Positions 9,457 through 17,724 are shown, counted from the stretch's first letter. The stretch: 64,000 nt of DNA from Methylobacterium isbiliense (GCF_022179325.1 NZ_BPQQ01000042.1:61748-125747); one strand, 5' to 3'. Program-made: numbers and translations. Notes: generated from the letters alone by a model not told the origin.

Positions 9457-10352
9457 TGCGGCGCGACGGTCCCCGCTCCCTCTCGTTCTACGGGCTGGCG
9501 GCGTTCTTCGCGCTGTTCGTGCTGTTCCTCTACGGGCCGACTCTGACCATCCTGGTCCTGAGCTTCCAGGGGCCGCAGGGCGGGCTGACCTTCCCGCTCA
9601 ACGGCGTTTCGACCCACTGGTTCTCGCGCCTGTGGGCGGGGCTCGGCGTGGTCGACATCTGGGCGGCGTTCCGGCGCTCCGTCGCGCTCGGCCTCGTGGT
9701 GATGGTCCTCACCGTCACGCTGGCCTTCTTCGCCGGGCTCGCCTTCCGCAAGGGGTTCCGCGGCCAGGGGCTGCTGTTCTACACCGCGGTGGCCAGCCTG
9801 ATCGTGCCCTCGATCGTGGTCTCCCTGGGCATCGGCCTCGAATTCCGGCTCCTCGACGAGGCCATCAAGGCCCTCGCCGCCGCCACGGGCTGGAGCCTCC
9901 TGCAGGACCACGGCACCGTGATGGGGCTGTTCAGCTCGGGCTTGGGCGCGCACCTGACCTGGACCCTGCCGTTCGGGCTGCTGATCATGTTCGCGGTGTT
10001 CAACCGCTTCGACCGCGCCTACGAGGAGGCGGCCCGCGACCTCGGCGCGGACGGGCCGCGCACGCTCGTCCACGTGGTGGTGCCGATCATCCTGCCCTCC
10101 CTCGTCGGCGTCGCGCTGTTCGGCTTCACGCTCTCCTGGGACGAACTGGCCCGCACCAGCCAGGCGATCGGCGGGCGCAACACCCTGCCACTCGAACTCC
10201 AGGGCCTCACCACCACCGTGACGACGCCCGAGATCTACGCGCTCGGCACCCTCACCACCGGCGTGTCGCTGCTGGTGATCGCCCTCGCCTTCTCGACCTT
10301 CCTGTGGCTCCAGAAGAGGCGGGCCCGGCGTACGCTGCTGCCGGGCGGCTGA
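9456..10352 (+). CDS. ABC transporter permease, PotC-like
   Basis: Second permease of the polyamine-type importer, 298 residues with about six membrane spans. It has an EAA loop, EEAARDLGADGPRTLVHVVV, that contacts the ATPase. The ATG at 9456 shares its A with the preceding stop codon. The gene ends 6 nt before the stop of the convergent BKACE gene, and both stops sit in a 16-bp palindrome. Confidence 0.92.
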   Translation: MRRDGPRSLSFYGLAAFFALFVLFLYGPTLTILVLSFQGPQGGLTFPLNGVSTHWFSRLWAGLGVVDIWAAFRRSVALGLVVMVLTVTLAFFAGLAFRKGFRGQGLLFYTAVASLIVPSIVVSLGIGLEFRLLDEAIKALAAATGWSLLQDHGTVMGLFSSGLGAHLTWTLPFGLLIMFAVFNRFDRAYEEAARDLGADGPRTLVHVVVPIILPSLVGVALFGFTLSWDELARTSQAIGGRNTLPLELQGLTTTVTTPEIYALGTLTTGVSLLVIALAFSTFLWLQKRRARRTLLPGG

Positions 10353-10363
10353 GCGCGCTCAGC
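10348..10363. terminator. 16-bp palindrome holding both convergent stop codons
   Basis: GCTGAGCGCGCTCAGC is a perfect palindrome at the junction of the permease and BKACE genes. Its two TGA triplets are the stop codons of the plus- and minus-strand genes. With no loop it can act as a cruciform or short hairpin in either transcript. No T-tract follows, so a terminator role is only suggested. Confidence 0.35.
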
Positions 10364-11246
10364 GGGGCGGACGGGCGGCCGGGTGCGCCTGCCGGACCTC
10401 CGCGGCCGTGGCGGGGCGCCCGCCGGCCTGCTGCACCAGGGCGACCGCCTCCGCGACCAGCGCGGGGTTGGGGGTCTCGGTGCCGAAGGGCGCGTCCTCG
10501 AGCCCGACCCGCACGTGGCCGCCGCGCGCCACCGCCTCCGCCACGAGGGGGCGGATGTCGACCCCGAGGCCGGCCACCATCCAGGGGCTGCCCGGCGCCG
10601 CGTCGGCGAGCAGCCGCAACTGGGCGTCGAGCGCGTAGGGCCGAGGCGGATAGCCGAACGTGAAGGCGTCCGAGAACATGAAGCGGTAGACGGGGGCCGG
10701 GCAGCCGGGCACGGCGCGGGCGAGCGCGGCGCCGAGCCGGAGGAAGCCCGGCTCGTAGATGGCGTAGCTCGGCACGAAGCCGTGCTCGGCCGCGAGGTGG
10801 AGGCCGCGCAGGATGTGCTCCCCGGGATTGAGGTAGACCGAGCCCGCCTGCGCCTGCGCCGCCTCCGCGAGGGTCACGAGATTGATCGAGCCCGGATCGA
10901 CCACGCCCCATTCGAGGAGGCCGCGCCGGCCGAGCGCCTCGACCGCGGCGTAGCGCGCCTCGACGGCCCCGGGCCGGAAGGCGTCGGCCGATTGCACGAA
11001 GGGGAGGGTGGGATAGACGATCACGTCCTCCACCGCGCGGATGCCCTCGATGATCGCCGCGTAGCTGTCGGGATCGTCGTTCTGCAGGCCCGTCGCCGGA
11101 TCGTAGGCGTGGAGGTGGATGATCGCCGCCCCGGCCCGGGCGCAGGCGATGCCGTCGGCGACGAGTTCCGCGACGGTGAGGGGCATGCGCGGCTGGCGCG
11201 CCCGCGTCCACGGCCCGTTGAGGGCTGCCTCGATCCACACCGGCAT
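10359..11246 (-). CDS. BKACE-family protein (beta-keto acid cleavage enzyme, DUF849)
   Basis: A TIM-barrel zinc enzyme of 295 residues. Family members condense a beta-keto acid with acetyl-CoA to give acetoacetate and a new CoA ester. The segment [12 protein letters not shown] carries the HxH zinc ligands, and [13 protein letters not shown] near the C-terminus matches the conserved GxRVGLED block. The start 11246 has GGGAGGG upstream; starts further upstream would add an unconserved tail. It is convergent with the polyamine-type transporter. Some BKACE enzymes act on amino keto acids such as 3-keto-5-aminohexanoate, so the imported amine could feed it, but this link is inference. The individual substrate class was not determined. 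Confidence 0.85.
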   Translation of the reverse strand: MPVWIEAALNGPWTRARQPRMPLTVAELVADGIACARAGAAIIHLHAYDPATGLQNDDPDSYAAIIEGIRAVEDVIVYPTLPFVQSADAFRPGAVEARYAAVEALGRRGLLEWGVVDPGSINLVTLAEAAQAQAGSVYLNPGEHILRGLHLAAEHGFVPSYAIYEPGFLRLGAALARAVPGCPAPVYRFMFSDAFTFGYPPRPYALDAQLRLLADAAPGSPWMVAGLGVDIRPLVAEAVARGGHVRVGLEDAPFGTETPNPALVAEAVALVQQAGGRPATAAEVRQAHPAARPPR

Positions 11247-11373
11247 GCCTCGTCCCTCCCTGCCCGTCAGACTGGGCCGAGGGCGCATCCGGGTCAAACC
11301 CGCGCTGGCCTTGAGCGGGGCCGGATGCGAGAAGGCAGGGCCGGCGCGTCGAGGGCCGGACAGGAGGAAGACC

Positions 11374-12027
11374 GTGCTGACGATCTACGGCGTCCTGCGC
11401 TCCCGCGCCTCCCGCACCGACTGGCTCGCCCGGGAACTCGGCCTCGCCTACGAGCGCGTGCCGGTGATCCAGGCCTACCGCCTGTCCGATCCGGACGCGC
11501 CCGACACACCCCTCAACACCGCCTCGCCGGCCTTCCGGGCGATCAACCCGAACGGGCGCATCCCGGCGGTGACGGACGGGGACGTGACCCTGTGCGAGTC
11601 GCTCGCCATCAACCTCTACCTCGCCAAGCGCCACGGCGGTCCGCTCGCGCCCGCCGATCTGCGCGAGGACGGCCTGATGACCATGTGGACGCTGTGGGCG
11701 GCGACCGAATGCGAGCCCCACACGCTGCCGATCCTCCTGCACGGGGAAGGGACGAGCGCGCGCGACCGCGCCGCGGTGGCCGACGCGGTGGAGGCCGTGG
11801 GCGGCGCCTTCGCGGTGCTGGCGGCGGCGCTCGACGAGGGCGGCGGCCACGTGGTGGGCGGGCGCTTCACGGTGGCGGACCTCAACCTCGCGGAAGTCTT
11901 CCGCTACGCGCAGGGGCAGGCGTCTCTGTTCGCGGGGCACCCGGCGGTCGCCCGCTGGCTCGACGCCTGCCAGGCGCGACCGGCCTTCCGCGCCATGATG
12001 GCCGAGCGCGCCCGCGAGTTCGATTGA
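11374..12027 (+). CDS. Glutathione S-transferase family protein
   Basis: Cytosolic GST-like protein of 217 residues with a GTG start at 11374 preceded by CAGGAGGAAG. The N-terminal thioredoxin-like domain includes [13 protein letters not shown], the cis-proline element [10 protein letters not shown] and [16 protein letters not shown], which binds the glutathione gamma-glutamyl group. The C-terminal helical domain has [16 protein letters not shown], the N-capping box of GSTs. Class and substrate are not clear. It lies 118 nt upstream of a gamma-glutamyltransferase gene on the same strand, so both act on glutathione chemistry. Confidence 0.88.
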   Translation: MLTIYGVLRSRASRTDWLARELGLAYERVPVIQAYRLSDPDAPDTPLNTASPAFRAINPNGRIPAVTDGDVTLCESLAINLYLAKRHGGPLAPADLREDGLMTMWTLWAATECEPHTLPILLHGEGTSARDRAAVADAVEAVGGAFAVLAAALDEGGGHVVGGRFTVADLNLAEVFRYAQGQASLFAGHPAVARWLDACQARPAFRAMMAERAREFD

Positions 12028-12117
12028 GGCCGGAAGGACCGGCCCCGGCCTCGCGCGGGGCGCGATCCGGGTCGGAGGCCCGGACGCCGTGAACCACAAG
12101 ACGAGGACTGTGCGCCC

Positions 12118-12148
12118 ATGAGGATTCGTCCATGAGGAACCGCCGATG
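12118..12148 (+). promoter_or_regulatory. Ladder of two overlapping 5-codon upstream frames before the GGT start
   Basis: ATGAGGA occurs three times at exact 14-nt spacing (12118, 12132, 12146). The first ATG opens a five-codon frame (MRIRP) whose TGA overlaps the second ATG. The second opens another (MRNRR) whose TGA overlaps the third ATG, the chosen start of the transferase. In each unit the AGGA lies 7 nt before the next ATG and can serve as its Shine-Dalgarno sequence. The layout predicts relay translation into the main gene, or a leftover of tandem duplication of the start region. Confidence 0.55.
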
Positions 12149-13720
12149 AGGAATTTCTCGCGTCCGGGCCGGTCGCCCGTCTACGCCGCCAACGCCGCCG
12201 TCGCGACCTCCCATCCGCTCTCGACGCTCGCCGCGATCGAGGTGCTGCGCGCGGGCGGCAACGCCGTGGACGCGGCCATCGCGGCCGTCGCGGTCCAGGG
12301 CGTGGTCGATCCGCTGATGACCGGCATCGGCGGCGACTGCTTCGCCCTCTACCTGCCGAAGGGGGCGGCGCGCCCGGTCGCCCTCAACGGGTCGGGCCGC
12401 AGCCCGGCCGCCGCGCACGACGCGTGGTACCTGGAGCGGGGGCTCTCGATCACCCCGACCTCGCCCCACGCCGTCACGGTGCCGGGCGCCGTCGGCGCCT
12501 GGGCGTGGCTGCTGGAGCGCTACGGCACCCGCTCCCTCGGCGACCTGCTCGCGCCCGCCATCGCCTACGCGCAGGACGGCTACCCGGTGCAGTCCCGCGT
12601 CGCCTGGGATTGGGCGCGCAACGTGGAGCGCGTCGCCTCCGACACGCACGCCGCCGCCGCCTATCTGCTGGACGGGCGGGCGCCGCGGGCCGGCACGATC
12701 ATGCGCCACCCGGCGCTCGCCCGCACCTTGCGGCGCATCGCCGCCGAGGGGCCGCGCGGCTTCTACGAAGGACCGGTGGCCGAGGACATCGTCGGGCGCC
12801 TGCGGGCGCTCGGCGGCCTGCACACCCTCGACGACTTCGCCGAGGCCGCTCCCGAGGAGGTGGTGCCGATCGCCACGCGCTATCGCGGCTACGACGTCTT
12901 CGAATGCCCCCCGAGCGGGCAGGGCCTCGCCGCCCTGATGATGCTCAACGTGCTCTCCGGCTTCGACGTCGGGAGCCTGTCCGAGATCGACCGCGTCCAC
13001 CTCTTCGCCGAGGTCTGCAAGCAGGCCTACCATCACCGCGACGCGCTGTTCGCGGATCCGGTCGTGGCGCGCGTGCCGGTGGAGCACCTGCTCTCGGAGG
13101 CCTGGGGCGCGCGGGCGAGAGGCGCCATCGACATGGGCCGCGCCGCCGAACCCGTGCTCTGGCCCGAGACGGCCCACAAGGACACCGTCTATCTCTGCGT
13201 GGTGGACCGGGACGGCAACGCGATCTCGCTCATCAACTCGATCTTCCAGGGCTTCGGCAGCGGCATCCTGGCGCCCGAGAGCGGGGTGCTGCTGCACAAC
13301 CGCGGCTTCTCGTTCCGGGTCGAGCCCGGCCACCCGAACACCATCCACCCGCGCAAGCGCCCGATGCACACCATCATCCCCGGCCTGCTGATGCGGGACG
13401 GCCGCGCGGTCGCGCCCTTCGGCGTCATGGGCGGGCATTACCAGGCGATGGGGCACGTCGAACTGCTCACCGGCCTGATCGACCGCGGCCTGGACGTGCA
13501 GGAGGCGCTCGATGCCCCCCGCAGCTTCGCCTATGGCGGCGGCGTGGAACTGGAGGACGGTGTCTCGCCCGCCCTGGCGGCCGCCCTCGAAGCCCGCGGC
13601 CACCGCGTCATCCCGTCGGGTCCGCTCGGCGGCGGGCAGGTGATCTGGATCGACCACGACACGGGCGTACTCGCCGCCGGCTCCGACCCGCGCAAGGACG
13701 GCAGCGCGCTGGGGTACTGA
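12146..13720 (+). CDS. Gamma-glutamyltransferase family protein
   Basis: N-terminal-nucleophile hydrolase of 524 residues that cleaves or transfers gamma-glutamyl groups from glutathione or related compounds. The autoprocessing and nucleophile threonine is Thr347 in HKDTVYLCVVD, splitting the chain into large and small subunits. GGNAVDAAIA near residue 37 and GIGGDCFALY are typical of the family. No secretory signal peptide is visible, so this belongs with cytoplasmic members. The third ATG of the upstream ladder (12146) is used because the earlier two run into stops after five codons. The specific substrate is not predictable. Confidence 0.9.
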   Translation: MRNFSRPGRSPVYAANAAVATSHPLSTLAAIEVLRAGGNAVDAAIAAVAVQGVVDPLMTGIGGDCFALYLPKGAARPVALNGSGRSPAAAHDAWYLERGLSITPTSPHAVTVPGAVGAWAWLLERYGTRSLGDLLAPAIAYAQDGYPVQSRVAWDWARNVERVASDTHAAAAYLLDGRAPRAGTIMRHPALARTLRRIAAEGPRGFYEGPVAEDIVGRLRALGGLHTLDDFAEAAPEEVVPIATRYRGYDVFECPPSGQGLAALMMLNVLSGFDVGSLSEIDRVHLFAEVCKQAYHHRDALFADPVVARVPVEHLLSEAWGARARGAIDMGRAAEPVLWPETAHKDTVYLCVVDRDGNAISLINSIFQGFGSGILAPESGVLLHNRGFSFRVEPGHPNTIHPRKRPMHTIIPGLLMRDGRAVAPFGVMGGHYQAMGHVELLTGLIDRGLDVQEALDAPRSFAYGGGVELEDGVSPALAAALEARGHRVIPSGPLGGGQVIWIDHDTGVLAAGSDPRKDGSALGY

Positions 13721-13728
13721 CCGGGGCG

Positions 13729-13758
13729 CCGCGGGTTAGGGATCGGCTAACCCTGCGG
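13729..13758 (+). terminator. Hairpin after the gamma-glutamyltransferase gene
   Basis: GGGTTAG and CTAACCC form a 7-bp stem around a 7-nt loop, extended below a one-base bulge by CCGC/GCGG. It begins 8 nt after the stop codon. No T-tract is present, so it may be a terminator or a 3' stabilising hairpin. Confidence 0.35.
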
Positions 13759-13824
13759 CCGGACGGTGGGGGCGTCGGTTTGGGGTGATTCGCCGCGAGG
13801 CGAGAAGGGGAGGGGTCCGTCCGG

Positions 13825-14142
13825 ATGAGAGCGCGTCGCGGCCCCGCCCTCGGTCTCCTGATCCTTCTCGGCTGCGCCGCGGCCGTCGCGCAGAAGGCCG
13901 TCGCGCAGAAGGCCGTCGCGCAGGAGGCCGAGACGCCCCTCGTCCTGCGCATCCAGCCGCGCGGGGCGACCCTGGCACTCGACGAGGACACGGCAGAGGA
14001 GGCCGCCCGGCGCGCCGTCGCGGCCCGCGAGGCCTTCGAGGCGCGGGTCACCGCCCGGGCGCGCCGGGCGATCGCCTCCGTCTGCACCGGTTGCCTCGCC
14101 TCGGAGGCGGCCGTTCTGGACGTGCTCGCCGTTCACCCCTGA
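13825..14142 (+). CDS. Small secreted protein of unknown function with an in-frame tandem repeat
   Basis: A 105-residue protein with an N-terminal signal peptide (RARRGPALGLLILLGCAAAVA). The likely cleavage region is occupied by three copies of the pentapeptide AVAQK/AVAQE, encoded by a 15-bp DNA repeat. The mature part is an amphipathic, Ala/Arg/Glu-rich helical stretch ending in SVCTGCLASEAA, with a CxxC pair. The start has GGGGAGGGG upstream. It precedes two secreted trypsin-like proteases on the same strand and could be part of the same export-related group. No family recognised. Confidence 0.6.
   Translation: MRARRGPALGLLILLGCAAAVAQKAVAQKAVAQEAETPLVLRIQPRGATLALDEDTAEEAARRAVAAREAFEARVTARARRAIASVCTGCLASEAAVLDVLAVHP
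13882..13926 (+). repeat. Three tandem 15-bp units at a signal-peptide cleavage site
   Basis: The unit GCCGTCGCGCAGAAG occurs at 13882-13896 and 13897-13911, and with one base changed at 13912-13926. Being a multiple of three it keeps the reading frame and repeats the residues AVAQ(K/E). It is a candidate for length variation by slippage. Confidence 0.9.
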
Positions 14143-14158
14143 GGCGACGCGCCCAGTG

Positions 14159-14335
14159 ATGCGATGCCCCCGGGGCGACTGGTGCGAGATGTCGGAGCGC
14201 GGTCTCGCGCTCGGGTCGCTCGTCCTTGACGAGGACGGTATGGCAGCCGAGTACGCGCGGCAGCGCCCGGGCGTCCGCCCGGCACGGACCGTGAGGCCGT
14301 CGTCGCAGGGATGGGAATGGTCGCGAGACATCTGA
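14159..14335 (+). CDS. Possible 58-residue small protein overlapping the protease start
   Basis: An ATG at 14159 opens a 58-codon frame ending at TGA 14335, in a different frame from both neighbours. About 88 percent of the third positions checked are G or C, as in real genes here. The product begins MRCPRGDWCE and contains SLVLDEDGMAAEY. It starts 17 nt after the previous stop and runs 25 nt into the protease gene. No clear Shine-Dalgarno sequence or family; this may equally be a chance frame. Confidence 0.25.
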   Translation: MRCPRGDWCEMSERGLALGSLVLDEDGMAAEYARQRPGVRPARTVRPSSQGWEWSRDI

Positions 14336-15054
14336 CGGCCGCGCTGCTGGTCTTGGCCGCGGCGACCGAGGCCCGTGCCGTCACGGGCGGGCGCGAGGAC
14401 CCGGCCAGTCCGCTCGCGGGCGCGAGCGTGATGGTGCTGTCCTCGCGCGGCGGGGTCTGCAGCGCCGTCGTCCTCGCCCGCGACGCGGTGCTGACGGCCG
14501 CCCATTGCGCGGCCGGGCCGGCGGAGCACCGGGTGCATTTTCGCGACGAGGCGGGCGCGCCCGTCCTGGTGCCGCTCGCGGGGGTGAGCGTGCATCCGGG
14601 CTACGACGCGGGCGCGATCAGCGGGCGGCGGCGCTCCATCGATCTCGCGCTCATGCGGCCGGCGACGCCGCTGCCGGCGCGCTTCTCGGCGGCCGTCCTC
14701 GGCGAGACGCCGCCGCGGGCGGGCGCGAGCCTGTCGCTCGGGGGCTACGGCGTCGCCCGGCCCGGCGACGCGCGCAGCAGCGGCACCTTCCGGACGGCGG
14801 ACCTGCCGGTGGTCGAGCCCTACGGGCCGAGCCGGATCCTGGTCTGGCTCAGGGCCGGGGACGGCCGCGTCGGCGCCTGCGAGGGCGATTCGGGCGGGCC
14901 GATCGGGGAGGGCGGACGGGTCGTCGCGGTGACCACCTGGACGAGCGGCGCCAAGGGCTGCGGTGGTTTCTCGCAAGGCGTGCTCGTGGGGCCACAGCGG
15001 GCCTGGATCGACCGTATCCTGGCCGGTTGGGGGGCCGCCGCGCGCTGGGAGTGA
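14311..15054 (+). CDS. Secreted trypsin-like serine protease (peptidase S1), first of a tandem pair
   Basis: A 247-residue protein with a signal peptide (MGMVARHLTAALLVLAAATE, cleavage near ARA). The chymotrypsin-fold triad is His65 in LTAAHC, Asp111 in SIDLALMR and Ser194 in GDSGGP, so an active enzyme is expected in the periplasm or outside the cell. The primary specificity residue cannot be assigned with confidence. An alternative start is the ATG at 14317. A second, clearly diverged S1 protease follows on the same strand with 156 nt between them. Confidence 0.87.
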   Translation: MGMVARHLTAALLVLAAATEARAVTGGREDPASPLAGASVMVLSSRGGVCSAVVLARDAVLTAAHCAAGPAEHRVHFRDEAGAPVLVPLAGVSVHPGYDAGAISGRRRSIDLALMRPATPLPARFSAAVLGETPPRAGASLSLGGYGVARPGDARSSGTFRTADLPVVEPYGPSRILVWLRAGDGRVGACEGDSGGPIGEGGRVVAVTTWTSGAKGCGGFSQGVLVGPQRAWIDRILAGWGAAARWE

Positions 15055-15210
15055 CGCCGGAGCGGCCTGACTCCCGGAAAGACGGGCTCCTCCAGCGATG
15101 ACCGGATCGTGAAGTGGTTCGTTGACGCTGTGTGCGGAAGATCGCGGAACCGAGGCCGTTGCGCGAGACTTCCCTTGTCGAGCGTAGCCAAAGGCTCCAC
15201 ACTTTCTCCC

Positions 15211-16083
15211 ATGCGCGCTGCCGTCATCTGCCTCCGTTCCCTCCTCGCCACCGCCGCGATCGGCCTCGTCCCCCTGCTCTGGCCGGGCGCTGCCCGGGCC
15301 GTCGTGCAGGGCGAGATCACGCGCGACCCGGACGGGCTGCGCAGCTCCGTGGTGCGCATCGAGAGCACCACCGGCGAGATGTGCTCCGGCTCGCTGATCG
15401 GCCCCGATCTGGTGCTCACGGCCGCGCATTGCGTCATGCACAAGGCCGGCTACTGGGTGGTGGTCACCGACCGCTCGTTCCGCTCGCGCCGCCTGCGCGC
15501 CATTGCGGCGGCGATGCATCCGGACTTCGTGGCCGGCACCACGCCGGAGGACCAGCCCGGCACCGACCTCGCGATCCTCAAGCTCAGCGAGCGGCTCGGC
15601 CCCGAGTTCCAGCCCCTCGCCGCCCGCTCGGGCGGCGGCATCGCGGCGGGCGAGCCGGTGGCGATCGCGGGCTACGGCGTCGTCGCCGAGAACAAGCGCA
15701 GCACCGCGCGGGTGCTGCGGCAGGCCCGGCTCGTCTCCCTCGGCGAATTGCAGGTCGCCAACACCGTCACGGTCGTGGCCGACAAGCGCAGCCTCGCCGA
15801 GACGGCGGGGGCGGGCGCCTGTCTCGGCGATTCCGGCGGCCCGATTCTGCGCGGTGGCCCGGGCAGCTATCAACTCGTCGGCGTGGTGAGCTGGTCGAGC
15901 GGCGCCGCCCAGCAGGGACGGGTGCGCACCGCCTGCGGCGGCTTCACCGCCGTCACGCCGATCGGCCAGCACGCCGACTGGATCTCCGCCCGCGCCGCCG
16001 ACCTGACCCGCTACAACCCGGGTGAGCCGATGCAGGCCCGCAGCATCCGCGGCAATCCCTCGGACTGGACCGGCGCCCGCTAG
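15211..16083 (+). CDS. Secreted trypsin-like serine protease (peptidase S1), second of the pair
   Basis: A 290-residue protein. The ATG at 15211 gives a proper signal peptide (MRAAVICLRSLLATAAIGLV, cleavage after ARA); the longer in-frame start at 15109 would bury it behind 34 residues. The triad is His73 in LTAAHC, Asp119 in PGTDLAILKL and Ser208 in LGDSGGP. Compared with the upstream protease it has a longer C-terminus ending near SDWTGAR and two extra cysteines around the active site. The pair has similar layout but low identity, so it is probably an old duplication or two independent acquisitions. Substrates unknown. Confidence 0.87.
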   Translation: MRAAVICLRSLLATAAIGLVPLLWPGAARAVVQGEITRDPDGLRSSVVRIESTTGEMCSGSLIGPDLVLTAAHCVMHKAGYWVVVTDRSFRSRRLRAIAAAMHPDFVAGTTPEDQPGTDLAILKLSERLGPEFQPLAARSGGGIAAGEPVAIAGYGVVAENKRSTARVLRQARLVSLGELQVANTVTVVADKRSLAETAGAGACLGDSGGPILRGGPGSYQLVGVVSWSSGAAQQGRVRTACGGFTAVTPIGQHADWISARAADLTRYNPGEPMQARSIRGNPSDWTGAR

Positions 16084-16214
16084 GGCGCCGACCGCCGACG
16101 GGGCCGGTGCGGCGCGTGATGCCGCTGCCGTGGCGTTTCCCCCATGATGCGTCGCTTCCGGCTTGACCGTTCGACCGTGCCGATCCACTCCGGGGCGACG
16201 CACCCGGAGGGACC

Positions 16215-16604
16215 ATGTCGAACCTCATCCTCGCCGTTGCCCGCATCCTCGTCGTGGCGATCTTCCTCTGGTCCGGTTTCGGCAAGATCATGAACCCGGC
16301 AGGCGTCGCGGGCGCCATCTCCGGCAAGGGCCTGCCCTATCCGGAGATCCTCGCCTACCTGACGATCGCGGCCGAACTCGGCCTTGGCCTGCTCATCGCC
16401 CTCGGCTTCTTCGCCCGCAGCGCGGCCGTGCTGCTCGCGCTGTTCACGGCCGCCACGATCGTCTACTTCCACAACTTCTGGGCGATGACCGGCGATGCCG
16501 TGCGCATGAACCAGATCCAGGCGATGAAGAACGTCTCGATCATCGGCGCCCTCCTGATGATCGCCGCCGTCGGTCCGGGCCGGTTCGCCCTGAATCAGCG
16601 CTGA
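16215..16604 (+). CDS. DoxX family membrane protein
   Basis: Inner-membrane protein of 129 residues with four predicted spans, fitting the DoxX/DoxD-like family. The N-terminal span contains LVVAIFLWSGFGKIMNPAG, the conserved FxxxGxxKxxxP block of the family. The start at 16215 follows CCGGAGGGACC. Family members associate with quinone-linked or thiol redox functions, but this subgroup has no assigned reaction. It appears monocistronic. Confidence 0.85.
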   Translation: MSNLILAVARILVVAIFLWSGFGKIMNPAGVAGAISGKGLPYPEILAYLTIAAELGLGLLIALGFFARSAAVLLALFTAATIVYFHNFWAMTGDAVRMNQIQAMKNVSIIGALLMIAAVGPGRFALNQR

Positions 16605-16692
16605 CGGGCCGCCCTTCCCTGCGGAACGGGGACCGTTTCGGCACGTTGACCGCGCTCCCGTGGTGGAGCGGGCAGGAACGAGTGGGACGCGC

Positions 16693-17724
16693 ATGGCCGT
16701 CGAAACGCCATCACCGGAGGGGACGGGCAGCGCCGGCTCCAGGGTGAGCGCGGCCTTCCGCTCGTTCGCCGAGGGAGCCTCGCTTCCGATCTGGCGAACC
16801 GACCCGCGCGGCTACTGCATCTACGTCAATCCCGCCTGGATCGCCTTCCGGGGCCGCACCGCCGACGTCGAGGGCGGATACGGCTGGCGCGACGGCGTGC
16901 ATCCCGAGGACCGCGCCGATCACGATGCCGTTCTGGCGGCCGCGCATGCGAACGCCGCGAGCTTCACGGCGGAGTACCGCCTGCGCCGCCACGATGGCCT
17001 CTTCCGCTGGATGCTCGGCCAGGGCACGCCGCTGTTCGAGGAGGGGACCTTCCAGGGCTTCTGCGGCGCCTGCTTCGACATCACCGACCGGCGCCGGGCC
17101 GAGGAGCACGCCGCCCAGGCCGCTGCCGAGAAGGAGGCGCTGCTCGCCGAAGTCTACCATCGAGTGCGCAACAACCTGCAGGTGATGGTGAGCCTGATCG
17201 GCCTCTACGGCCGCGCCGCGCCCGGCGAGTGCCGCCCGGCCTTCGACGCCCTGGGCCAGCGCGTGCGCGCCATCGCCCTGGTGCAGCAGCACCTGCACGA
17301 GGCACCCCACATCGCCAGCATCGACCTCGGCGATTACCTGACGCGGCTCGCCCAGGGGCTGATGCAGCTGCGCCGCCCCGGCCGCATCGCCATCGCGGTA
17401 CAGGCGGAGCGGAGCGCGCTGCTCCAGCCGCGCACCGCCAACGCGCTCGGCATGATCCTCGCCGAAGTGGTGGCCGAAGGGCTCGACGCCACGGCCGAGG
17501 GCACGACCTGCCACACCGCGGTCACGGTCCCGGCCGGGGCGGCGGACGAGCCGCTGCGCGTGTCCATCGTCGCCAGTGGCCTCGGGGCCGGATCGGGGCC
17601 CGCCGCGCCGCCCAAGCTCGGCCCGCGTCTCATCGCGGCCTATGCGGCGCAGGCCGAGATCGCGGTCTCCGGCGAGGCCACGACCGCCGCACCCCTGACC
17701 CTCGTCCTGCCGCCCGTCCGCTGA
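16693..17724 (+). CDS. PAS-domain HWE/HisKA_2-type sensor kinase with degenerate ATP-binding domain
   Basis: A 343-residue soluble protein. A PAS domain covers about residues 25-133 (IWRTDPRGYCIYVNPAWIAF ... FQGFCGACFDITDRR). The dimerisation/phosphoacceptor helix has EVYHRVRNNLQVM with His156, as in HisKA_2 kinases. The ATPase part is eroded: where relatives have N-E-L-V-x-N-A-L-K it reads AEVVAEGLDA (about 257-266), so both N-box asparagines are gone, and the usual DxGxG is ASGLG (294-298) without the aspartate. It may be a phosphotransfer or sensing pseudokinase. Start uncertain: the ATG at 16693 was used, and an in-frame GTG at 16660 would add 11 residues. No response regulator is adjacent. 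Confidence 0.8.
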   Translation: MAVETPSPEGTGSAGSRVSAAFRSFAEGASLPIWRTDPRGYCIYVNPAWIAFRGRTADVEGGYGWRDGVHPEDRADHDAVLAAAHANAASFTAEYRLRRHDGLFRWMLGQGTPLFEEGTFQGFCGACFDITDRRRAEEHAAQAAAEKEALLAEVYHRVRNNLQVMVSLIGLYGRAAPGECRPAFDALGQRVRAIALVQQHLHEAPHIASIDLGDYLTRLAQGLMQLRRPGRIAIAVQAERSALLQPRTANALGMILAEVVAEGLDATAEGTTCHTAVTVPAGAADEPLRVSIVASGLGAGSGPAAPPKLGPRLIAAYAAQAEIAVSGEATTAAPLTLVLPPVR

